Source: Rallus limicola (lineage: Eukaryota > Chordata > Aves > Gruiformes > Rallidae). From it: a stretch of DNA of 64,000 nt. The notes under the pieces were generated by a model. The model was given only the letters and a program-made list of their open reading frames with translations. It was not told where the DNA came from and searched no databases. The stretch is from positions 27,117,956-27,181,955 of the forward strand of contig JAKCOZ010000012.1 in the NCBI GenBank assembly GCA_022605955.1, in the 5' to 3' direction. Both the position numbers and the translations under genes were made by a program. This document shows positions 12,901 to 24,574 of the stretch, piece by piece (within the stretch, counting starts at the first letter, position 1; each line of letters starts with the position of its first letter).

Positions 12901-15900
12901 GAGCTGGTAGTGTTAAAAAAAACCCAAAACCCAACATAAATCAGCATTTCTTTAAGCTGGTTTCATTAAAATGTAACCTTTTCTCCTATAAACATGTTTA
13001 TTGTCTGCAATCCAAGCTGAAGGGATCAGGCAAAGGAAACTGAGGAAGCTGGAAAAGGCTTAAAACTGGAATTTAAAAAGTTGTATCCATTTCTTATTCC
13101 CTGGCTTTATGTTTATGGGTGGGTTTGAGTCTATTTGGGACGTTTATGAGCATACTTTTGCTCCTATTAACGGATTTTATTTAACAGTAAAGGCTTACCA
13201 ATGTAAATCAAATAATGCATTAATTGTTCCCAGAACCAGTGACTCAGTACCTACTTGCCTGTGTCCCTCCTGGTTTAGCCCAGCACGTTAAGCTGGAATA
13301 AACACCAATTAACAGCTCTTCTGACATTCCTCTCTTTATATTTTGTTCTTTTTCCCCAGGCACAAGAACTTAGTGGTGAACTTTAAAGTTGCAACATATA
13401 TTCTCTTGTTTCCTGTAGGAAAAACAAGCTGTTGCTTATTCTCTTGCTAGAAGTTTGGGGCTTGCCAGCAGATGTGGTGGATGGAAATGCTCCTCGACTG
13501 GAGGAGTGGTTCTTTGGGATCTCCATCAGCCTGTGCCATCTGGGGCACTGGGTGATGGTGGGGAGGTTCTGTGCTTTGCATTCCCTTTCATGCATTCTGT
13601 GGGCTTTAAAGTCCTTTCCCTGTATTAGTTGGACTCTCCTTCCATGCCCAAGCCAGGCTGAGGAAGGAGGAGAACTCATCCTTGACGCAGCAGATGTGCC
13701 CAAGCGAGGCAGGATGCAGGCAGAGCTGGGTATGACGCCCAGGGATGCTGAGCTGAGGAGCTGCTTGTGTGAGGGGATGGACAGAGCTCCAAAATGTCTT
13801 GGCATAGGGTTTGCTCTTCAGTGCTCAGCACCAGAGATCATTCATAGTAACGGGATCTCCTCAACAAGCACAGGCTCCTCACCTAATGGACCTGCTCAGC
13901 ACCAGAGCTCACTGGCCTCTGGGGTAGCTCCAGGCTGCCCACCCTTCCCCCTGGGTTTGGGGCATGGCCAAGCATACTGAGTGCTGAGGAACTGCTTTCT
14001 CTGCTGTTTTCAGAGTGGGAACACTGACAAGATGTACAGAACATGTCATAACTCATGAGAAAGCACGTGGCTCAGAATCACAGGCTCACAGGGTTGGAAA
14101 AGCCCTTTAAGCTCATCAAGTCCAACCATCCCTGTCCTGTGCTAAACCAGATCCCTGAGCACCTCATCTCCCCTCTGTTAAACACCCCCAGGGGTGGCTC
14201 AGCAGGCAGCAGCTCAGGGCTGCATGAGGAGCTCGTTCTTTACACCAGTACTACAGCTGCAGCGTGGCTGTGGTGTGTGTTCACCTGCACCTGCCTACAC
14301 TGAGCTTACACCACAGTGGAGACATACACCTGGTGTGTTGTTGGAGTGTTGAGTCCCTGCACCAACCTGTCCCTCCTCCTGCTGTATCTTTTGATATGTC
14401 AACATGTACAAGGGATTTGTACTACTCTGCCCTGCTCAGGCCCCACCTGCAGTGTTGTGCCCAGTGCTGGGCTCCCTGGGATCAAAAGGACAGGGATCTC
14501 CTGGAGAGAGTCCAGAGGAGGCTCTGGAGATGCTGAAGGGCCTGGAGCATCTTCCCTGTGAGGAAAGGCTGAGGGAGCTGGGGCTGTTCAGCCTGGAGAG
14601 AAGCAGCCTGAGAGGGGATCTGATCACTGGGGATCAAGAGCTGAAGGGTGGGACACAGGGGGACATGGGCAGCCTCTGCTCAGTGTCTGTGGGGACAGGA
14701 CAAGGGGTCATGGGCTCAAGTTGGAGCACAGGGAGTTCCCCCCCAATGTGGGGAAGAACTTCTTCCCAGTGAGGGTGAGGGAGCCCTGGGCCAGGCTGCC
14801 CAGGGGGTGTGGAGTCTCCTTCTCTGGAGAGATTCCAGCCCCGTCTGGACACCGCCCTGTGTGCCCTGTCCTAGGGACCCTGCTTTGGCAGGGGGTTGGA
14901 CCCCATGGGCTCTGGAGGGCCCTTCCCAACCCCTACAGCTCTGGGATTGTGTTACATGCTGAAACTGGCTGTTCACTGCAAGCCACTGAAAAAATGCACA
15001 TCACAAGCTCTGGCTTGTTACCAGGCATTGCTACACTCAGCAAATCAGACGTAGCAGGAACAGCCAGGAGTAACCACTCATCTCATACCAAAGGTTTAAC
15101 AACTGTCTAAGAGGCTTTTTTCAGTTGGCATTGACAGATGAACACTGCTTTTTTTCCAGGAACTAACTTTCTGCTCAGCCAGCACAGATCCAGCGCTTCA
15201 GCTGACGTTTGTTTTGGCACGTGGTGTCAGGCTCAGTGTTCTCCTCAGTGTCATCCACTCTGGCTTGCTAAGCAGCTCCTCAGGGTTTTGCATCTCTCTC
15301 TATATCCCCAGGTGATTTTACCAGTTCCTAACTGCTGGAGTCCTGAGCTTGGGACATAATGCCCCTGAGCAGTGCTGGGGGCTGGAGAGCTGTCAGGCAG
15401 AGAAGGACCTGAGTGTGTTGGGTGGCTGCTGGCTGACCATGAGCCAGCAGTGTGCCTGGGTGGCCAGGAAGGCCAAGGGCATCCTGGCTTGTGTCAGACA
15501 CAGTGTGGCCAGTAGGTCTGGGGAGGGGATTGTGCCCCTGGACTGGGCACTGGGGAGGCTGCACCTCGAGTGCTGGGTCCAGTTCTGGGCTCCTCACCAT
15601 CAGAAGGACATTGGGGTCCTGGAGCCAGTCCAGAGAAGGGCAACCAGGCTGGGGAAGGGGCTGGAGGGCAAATCCTCTGAGGAGCAGCTGAGGGAGCTGG
15701 GGGTGTTGAGCCTGGAGAAGAGGAGGCTGAGGGGAGCCCTTCTCCCCACCTGCCCTGCCCTGCCAGGAGGGTGCAGAGAGGTGGGCGCTGGTCTCTTCAG
15801 CCAGGGGACAGGAGCTGGGACAAGGGGCAATGGGCTCAAGCTGGGCCAGGGCAGGCTCAGCTCAGCTGGGAGGGCAAAGTTCTTCCCTGGCAGAGTTGTG

Positions 15901-18900
15901 GGGCTGTGGCACAGGCTGCCCAGGGAGGGGCTGAGTCACCCCCCTGGGTGTGTTTAACAGAGGGGAGATGAGGTGCTCAGGGATCTGGTTTAGCACAGGA
16001 CAGGGATGGTTGGACTCGATGATCTGAAAGGTCCCTTCCAACCCTGTGATTCTGTGAACCTCCATCACAGCCCCATCAAACACAATCCCACCCTTTCTTG
16101 GTGGTGAACCAGGGGCTGGTACACTGGAGCTCTGCCACCCTGTGCCTACAGCTGTGGTGACTTGTGTGTGACACTGCCCAGGCAGGGTTTGATCAGCTTC
16201 ATGTGGACTTACTCGGGGTGGCCTCCAAGACAGCCTGCTTGGAGTTACTGGTTACTTTTGTAGTTTAATGCCTCCCAGGATAGCAGCAGCTGCTGGGACC
16301 AGTTTTTCCCCTCCCCTTCCCAGTTCTCCACCTGGGTGAAGAGGGTGCAGCTCTCTTCTGTGTTTGCACCAAGGTCATCTCCTGAGGGTCTCAGTCTATT
16401 GTTTTCCATGCCTTTCCCCCCTGGACAGCTGCTTGTTCCTGTTCAAGGGGGCTATAAAACTATTCTGCTGTTTTAAGTTAATGAAGGGGCCTGGTTAGGT
16501 CAGGCCTAACATGCTGTTACCATTATGAGTGCTCATCCAGGGACATAAAATGTGAGGGTTCAAGGTCAGGAGTTTGCAAAACAGACTTGTGTGTCTCAAG
16601 GGCTCCATTCCCAGTGAAAAGCAGCACAGGGAGTTCAGTGTCAGGTAACACCACAGAGCACACAGCCTTCCTGACCCCAAGGGCATCCCCTGAGGGATCT
16701 TCATCAGCAGATGAAGTGGTCATGGATGGCACAAATGGTCAGTAGGAGACCAGGGGGAAGGTGAGATGCTTCTGTAGTGCCCCAGAGCTGGGACTGTGAG
16801 TTACACTGTGATTTTGGAGAGAACCTGAGTGGGGAGCAGGTGACACTGAGTCACAGCCATGACCAGACACATCCCACCTCTCCCAGTGTGTAACCATGAA
16901 TGCATTTGCAGCCTCTCCTCCAGCTGGACCTGGAGCTCCATGCCTTTTCCTTTTCCTTTTCCATGGGTTTTTTTCTGCCAAGCCTGTGGCTGTGCTGGCA
17001 GCTGTGACACAGGCTCCACCAGCAGCTGCCCTTGCACTGGATGGGTGATTTCAGTGAGCCACCATGTCTCTGTGTCCCTTGCAGTATGGCAGCAGCAATG
17101 ATTCCTGTCCCTGTTGTACCTCTCCAAGAACAGCTGCAAATCCTGCAGCTCCCTGCAGCTCCCTGCAGCTCCCTGCAGCTCCCTGCCTTCCTGTGTAAAA
17201 CCAGGTCTAAGCAGTGGACTTATAGCATTTGTGCTCGATGAGCAGTGGAGTTTGTAGGACCTGGAGCCCCTAGAGCTGGGCTGGTGGCAGAGCATCTCCC
17301 CAGGGGCAGGTTCAGGTGGCCCAAGCTCTTGGGCAGCAGCTCCTGGGGGAGCAGGGCTGCGGTGGGAGCCTCGTGGTGCAGGGCAGGAGCTTGGCATGTT
17401 GGCTGGTGAATGCTCACACTCTTCTTTGGGGTATTTCTGGTGATGAATTTCTAAGATAGCAAACAGGCTACGTGCATGGTAGTGTTGTAAATCCATTTAG
17501 GCATCTTTTGGCTCCTGGAGAAGCTATTGCACAGGAGAAGTTCTGCAGCTTTCAACAGCAGCACACTGTGCTCCTCCATCCCTGCAGACCTGCAGGTCTC
17601 AGCAGCCATCCCATGGATGTCAGGCCCTGTACAGCCATCTCCTAGTATGGGATGCTCTTCCTTAGTATGGGATGCTTTTCCCTAGTATGGGATGCTTTTC
17701 CTTAGTATGGGATGCTTTTCCTTAGTATGGGATGCTTTTCCTTAGTATGGGATGCTTTTTCAAACAAACTTTTTAAATAAGAGTAGGTGATACCTGGTTT
17801 TGACAGATCCACCTGGTTCCATGAGCTGGGTGATGATCCCAAAGACATGGGGAAGCACAAAGAAGATGAACAGCTGAGTGTGTGCTGCCTCACACCGCTG
17901 GCTTTGAGGAGTGAATGATTGTTATGTAAGGTTTAAAGCAGTGGAGACTCAATTTCTCTAGCACCAGGTTTAATTTAAGGGTGGCAGTGCCCTTCTGAAC
18001 ACTACAGGAGGTGACCCAGGCTGAGCTACCCCAGCACTGCACGGCTGGGCATACACTGGTGATGGACAGATAGGTTTCTGCCTTTCTTGTAGTTAATTTT
18101 AACTTTCTGTGTATTTATTTCCAGATTCTGTTCAGAGTTGTGTAGCAAAGCTGTTCTTCAGCTGTCCCCTGAAGGGCCACTACTGCCTGTACAGTAAATC
18201 CAGCTTCACCCTGGTCAGCCAGCAGCCCCCGCTCTGGATCCACATCATGTTCCTCTTCCAGCAGGTGTGTGCAGTACAAACTGGTGGCACCTCTGTCTTG
18301 TGGGCATTGTTTTAATGGTTAACCTCTTTAAAATGCTTCTAGAGTATGGTGCTTTGTGACCCCTGCCATTTCTCAGAACCTCCCTGGGGGAGCTGGCAGT
18401 GATCTGGAGTTTAGAAGGTTTTGTGTTTAATCATAGGATCATAGAAGGTGTGAGGTGGGAAGGGACCTTCCAAGGCCATCTCATCCCACCTCTGCAGAGC
18501 ATCATCACTAGAGGGTCACTCAGAGCCCCATCAAGCCTGACCTTGAGTGTGTCCATGGATGGGGCCTCCAATATATCTCTGGGCAACCTGTGCCAGGCTC
18601 TTATCACCCTCCTATTGAAGAGTTTTCCTTCCCCATTCCTCCACACTCAGGTGCCCTTTGCCCCCTTCCCATCCCCACGTGCCCCTGCTGGGTCCTGCTT
18701 CCTTCAGACACTGCCCCAAAACACCAATCCCCCCATTTCCCATGCCTTTCCCTGCTCCAGGCTGAGTGATTGCATCTGTGCCACTGCAGCTCCTCTTCCC
18801 AAAGCTTTGCTTTTGCTCCTTACAAGTCCCACCAGCTTGCTCCAGCTGTGCCAGTGCTGCCCCTGCCAAGGAGCCTGAGCAGCATCTCCTTGTGACTCCA

Positions 18901-21900
18901 GGGCCAGGCTTGAGGCAATGCAATTCAGTTCTGTGTCTTTGCAAACAGGTTGTAAACACAACACTTAATATGCTTTTATTAGGGGGTTTTATAAAAAATC
19001 CTCTTGTGTTGCACAGAGTGTTTGAGTTTCATGTCAGATAATTCATGTTCTCCTTTTGTTCAAAATCCTAAAGCTTTTAAGTACTGGATATATCACTATT
19101 ATTAAATTAAACACAAGGCATTAATTTCAGCCTTGGGATGATGTTATTTAAGCCTGGGAAATTATACAAGAGATTAATTTGGCAGAAAACATCTTTACAG
19201 GGTGTTAGCAGTAAGTTCAGCGAAAGGCTGGTGATAAAAATGTGGTTTTCAGCAGATTCCCAGACTGGTTTCTGAAGATTCTGATACTTGTTCCTGTATT
19301 TTTATGCCATTTTTGCTGATCACTCCCCATGCTGTTTGACACTGAATCCCATGCAGGTGAAAGCTCAGAGAGGGACCTTATTGCTCAGCTCCTCAGGACA
19401 GATCCAGAACTTCATGAGCCAGGGGACAGGAGCTGGGACAAGGGGCAATGGGCTCAAGCTGGGCCAGGGCAGGCTCAGCTCAGCTGGGAGGGCAAAGTTC
19501 TTCCCTGGCAGAGCTGTGGGGCTGTGGCACAGGCTGCCCAGGGAGGGGCTGAGTCCCCATCCCTGGGTGTGTTTAACAGAGGGGAGATGAGGTGCTCAGG
19601 GATCTGGTTTAGCACAGGACAGGGACGGTTGGGCTCCATGATCTTAAAGGGCTTTTCCAACCTTCTGATCCAGTGATTCTGTGACCCCACTTTCCTTTTT
19701 AAAAACATCAGTTGAAACAGTTCTGGTTGGCAGCCCTTGGACAGCAGCTGTGGAGCAGCAAGTCACTGGTGCAGGGTGGTCAGAAGAGACACGAGTGTCG
19801 GCAGCGGTCTGAGGAGTGGTCTCACAGCTAAGTGATGGCTAACAGAGGGGAAAATGAGCATAAAGGGTGGCTAGAGAGGTTATTTGGTAGATGCAGTGCT
19901 CAGTTTCACAGATTCATCCACTGAAATGATTTTCTGATGCTGTATGATGGATGGTTTGGTTCCCTTCATCAGGTGGGACAGTGTCACGCTGCTGTGGTTG
20001 CTCCAGCATGCACAACCTGTCCCTTCTCTGGAGTCACTCATGGATTTGCCAAACCTGAAGTAATTTAGATGGGAATAGATAAATCTGAATGAAATGCATT
20101 CTACATTTGGTTGGACTTGACCTTGAAGGTCTTTTCCAACCAAACCCACTCTATGATAATTGGGCTGCTGTGACCTCGTGTCTGGTGGCTGCCTGGAACC
20201 GACTGCTGCTCCCTTTAAATTTGGACAGAATGATCTGGCTGCTCTGACAGCTTCACTGGGGAAAACACAGAATGCATTGCCTCAGCCAAGAGAAGATCCC
20301 TGGCTTGAGGCTGAGGGAAGCCTCTGTGGCAGTCGGGTGCCAGACAGGGCGATGAGGATGGTGGGGTGTCCGTTCAGAAAGAGAGGAAGGAATGTTCTTC
20401 CTGGAAACCTTTGTTAAAAAGACATTGTTCCTGTTGTGAAATCAGATCTGGGACATATGGGGAATCAGATTTGCTTGGCAGTGTGTGTGAACACATTTTT
20501 TCATGGCAAGATCATGTAGGAGATACACAGCAGAGGCAGCAGGGAGAAGCGCTGGCAGCCACGGTGGTGATCTTCTGACACTGCCTTTGTGCATGGTTTG
20601 TACCATGAAGATGACTTTGGGTGCAGTTTGTACAATGAAGAGCTTGATGTTGAAATATTGGAATAATTCAAGGCCAGACAAGATTGTGTCCTGCTGCCCT
20701 TTGAACTGGGGAGCTTTGGAGGTGAGGGCACCCAACCCAGCTTTCATAGAACCATAGAATGGGCTGGGTTGGGTAGGGACCCCAAGGATCATAGAATCCC
20801 AGACTGGTCTGGGTTGGAAGGGACCCCAAGGATCACACAGCTCCAACCCCCTGAGATTAAGAGTCTGATGCTCACAAAGGCCAGTGTCACTGTGTTCATG
20901 ATCCACTAGCATTTCAGTCCAAAAACAACACACGAGTCGCTGTGGTAGTTGGTAGATAAACTTTGGGGAGCCACAGACCTTACAGACATGTAGCAAACAA
21001 TAAAAAACCCCAAAACAGCAAACCAAAGGAAATGAAGTATATGAGGGTATATCTAACTGTGTGTGTATTGATCCCTTGTAACCTCTGAGGGAGGAACGAG
21101 CTGGTTCTTCACTTGGCTGCCCCACTGTAGGAACCAGATGCTCTTTGTTAATGGCTAAGTGAGAAAAAAGGAAATGCTTGAAATCCTGTTTTCAACATTC
21201 TCCTCAGAGCTTGTTTGCAGAACCCTTGTCCATACAGAGTAACCCTGTGCAAGCCCTCAAGGCCCTGTGGGAGAAGACCCAGCTCAAGGGGACACACAGT
21301 TTTGAAACTGCCATGATCCAGTCGACGTTTCCACACCAGAAGGTAAGCTTTTGTTTGTTCTGAGGAAAAGAAGAGTAGAACTTTGCCCTGCCTTCTAGAA
21401 GAGCTGTACAAAGCCCTTTGCTGTCTTGGCTGTGCTCAAATTGGGAAAAGCAACCCCTCCTTTTCCTGCCCCTTCTCCTTCTTGGCCTTTGCTCTGACAT
21501 CTTCTGAGCGTTTGCCCTCACTGACATGCCAAGTCCTCTTCTCTGGATGGCTGTGCCACGGTGCAGAGCATGCCTCTCTCATCCCTGTTACACAGAGCTC
21601 TCAGCTTGTGGGGAGTTTGAAAAAGATTCACCAACCATTATAGTTGATGTCCACAGTGCTGGTTTGTGCTGTGCATTGAAAGGTCTCCAGGTTTGTTCTC
21701 CACCCCCTCCCACATGCTTCCCAAGGATTGTTCCCAACAGGATGAAAACTAGTGATGCTATACATGGATTTTTTTTTTCCTTGCTTGCAGTTTCAATGTC
21801 TAAGATTCAGATTAGCTGCCTTAGAAATTCATCTAGCTAAACACAGACTTGGATTTTATGGAACTGATCACATGCACCATTAGTTCCCCCCATCAGTCTG

Positions 21901-24534
21901 GAAGATTACTCTTTCAAAGCTGTTTACTGGCTCTGGGATTTCAATGAGTGCTATTTCAAAGCTATTAATCAGCCTGCTTGGAAAAGGATGCTGGAGGATT
22001 GTAAAACAAATACCTATTTATTCCTGAACATCTCCACCCAGCTCAATTGGATGAAAGGAGTCATCAAACGTGGTTTTAAAATGCTTTCCCTCAGATTGTT
22101 GTATGCTTGGAGATGTCTGACTGAATGGGATTAATTTGCAAAGCTTATGGGTGATTTCAACCCTGGAGTTGTGTTAGAAACACCACCTGAGCCCCCCAGA
22201 TAATGCTGCCCTGGAGTGGGGACTGCAGCTCAAGTGAGGAGTTGGGGGTCCCCACATCTGAGAGCCAGCTGATGGGCCTGTTTTACTTGGACACACTGGA
22301 GCTCCTGCTAAGTACTTTAGCTGCTATTGAAATCCTAGCCTGACACAGCTGAAGGCATTAGGGCTGCTTTTGTGTTCAGTACCAGCTTAACTTGAGTCCC
22401 TGCTGACATCTACCAGTCCAAAGTGGGAGCTGGTGAAGGAGTTTGGGGTGGTTAAAGAGCTTAGGAGGGACCGTGCCTTGGTGGGCAGGGTTTAGATGCA
22501 GCACATCAGGCACACAAAGTCTACAAAACATGTCCAACGTCCTAGAAATTGGATTAGTCTCCAGCACAGGGGTTGCATAATCCTACTACTGCTCAAACAC
22601 CAATATCTGGCCTATTTTGGGAGCTTTCATCACTCCATGACAGTAACAGCATCTCCGAGTTCCCAAAACAGGGGAGCTGGAAAAGGAGATGCTGATCTTC
22701 TTCTCACTCAGAACTGTTTTGAGGTGTGCATGGCTGTGAGCTGGTCCTGGGATGCATGTACTGGGCACTGGTGAGGCTGCACCTCGAGTGCTGGGTCCAG
22801 TTCTGGGCTCCTCACCATCAGAAGGACATTGGGGTCCTGGAGCGAGTCCAGAGAAGGGCAACCAGGCTGGGGAAGGGGCTGGAGGGCAAATCCTCTGAGG
22901 AGCAGCTGAGGGAGCTGGGGGTGTTGAGCCTGGAGCAGAGGAGGCTGAGGGGAGACCTTCTCCCCACCTCCCCAGCCCTGCCAGGAGGGTGCAGAGAGGT
23001 GGGCGCTGGTCTCTTCAGCCAGGGGCCAGGAGCTGGGACAAGGGGCAATGGGCTCAAGCTGGGCCAGGGCAGGCTCAGCTCAGCTGGGAGGGCAAAGTTC
23101 TTCCCTGGCAGAGTTGTGGGGCTGTGGCACAGGCTGCCCAGGGAGGGGCTGAGTCCCCAGCCCTGGGTGTGTTTAACAGAGGGGAGATGAGGTGCTCAGG
23201 GATCTGGTTTAGCTTAGGATGGGAATGGTTGATGATCCTAAAGGGCTTTTCCAACCTGGTGATCCTGTGCAAGGAACCATGGTGAGCAGCCTCCTTCCAG
23301 ACAGCCTGTCTCTCTTCACCAGGCAGCCTGCTCATGCCACAGAGAATATTTCTCCCACAGGGCTCAGGCTGTGCCAGGAGCAGAGTGCTTCCAGATGTCC
23401 ATCTGCCCAGGTTTCCTCTCCCTTGCTCCACAGCTCTTTATCAGGCTCCACGTGGGCCCATTACAAAACCCAACTGCCTTGGGAGCCCCTTGGTGAATTC
23501 TTTGTGCTGACTCATGCTGTGTCACCAGCAGCAGGATGGTGACTGCTTTACGAGCCCCATGTGATGCCTGAGGAGAGGCTTTTGTTGAGCACTCTTGCAA
23601 GAGAATAATTACCATTTGGAAGCCTTTGTTAGCTGGGTTCTTCCCTTTCCTCCCTTGGCTACCTCAGTGCAGGCAGCAGGAAGGGGAGCCAGGCTTTCAC
23701 AAAGGAGGCACTCAAGTTTTCAAGCTGGTGGAGCGTGGGGATGAGATAAACCTCTCCTCTCCCGTTAGGCTGTTCCTTTGTGCTTCCCCCTCTGAAAGAA
23801 GCAGCTCACTGCAGATTATTTCAAGCATGCTACAGCACAGAGTGGAGAAGAATGATTGCAGCACTGATATTTCAGGGGTTTTTGTTCTCTTTCAGTCTGG
23901 GGTTGGCTCGTTGCAGCCACCAGAAGATTTTTGCACAGGGTGGAGAAGCTCCTAGGCTTTCTGTTTGGCATGATCCACCTGCCTCTTGTCCTGCAAGTAC
24001 GGGTTAGATGAGACATTGGGAAGTTCTTCCCTCTGAGGGTGGTGAGACCCTGGCACAGGGTGCCCAGAGACATATCGAGGCCCCATCCCTGGAGACACTC
24101 AGGGTCAGGCTTGGTGGAGCTCTGAGCGACCTGCTCTAGGTCAAGGTGTCCCTGCTCTAGGGGTGGGACGAGATGGCCTTGGAAGGTCCCTTCCAGCTTC
24201 ACACATCTGATGAGTATGATTTTAGACAGCCTAATGTCCATCAGGAGGTGGCCTGTGGCATGCAGGGAGTGTTAGCTTGAAGTTAAAACTCGATGTGTGA
24301 TTCAGCTGAGCTTCTTATCCAGGGCAACAGCTGGAGATCTGGGTCAGTTCTGGGGAAAACTGCCCGTTTCCTGGGTCTCTGAAAGAGCCCAAACTGGAGA
24401 ACTGGGTCACCACACAGCCTGGTTCAGCACAGGGAACTGCCCTCCCTGCCAAGGGGCAGCATTTCCCCCACTGGCTGTGTAAATCCCTGTTCTCCATGGG
24501 CTGCAGCACGTGGCATGGCAGATCTGCAGAGACC

Positions 24535-24574
<40 letters not shown>

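Larger units (their letters stand above)
5244..18124 (+). other. VEPH1: VEPH1 12.9-kb intron
   Basis: This intron separates the linker exon from the SVQSC exon. It holds seven CR1 fragments (6166, 8818, 10256, 11480, 14070, 14412, 15358), the 31-bp minisatellite at 7351-8157, a decamer array at 17142-17186 and a 20-bp array at 17641-17760. In the remaining unique stretches (for example 6500-7340, 12010-14060, 16060-17140) I see no gene. Confidence 0.75.
18265..21207 (+). other. VEPH1: VEPH1 2.9-kb intron
   Basis: It holds an old antisense CR1 (18431-18660), a young sense CR1 tail (19417-19684), and two short CR1 tail remnants near 20.1 and 20.8 kb. Nothing else is recognised. Confidence 0.7.
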
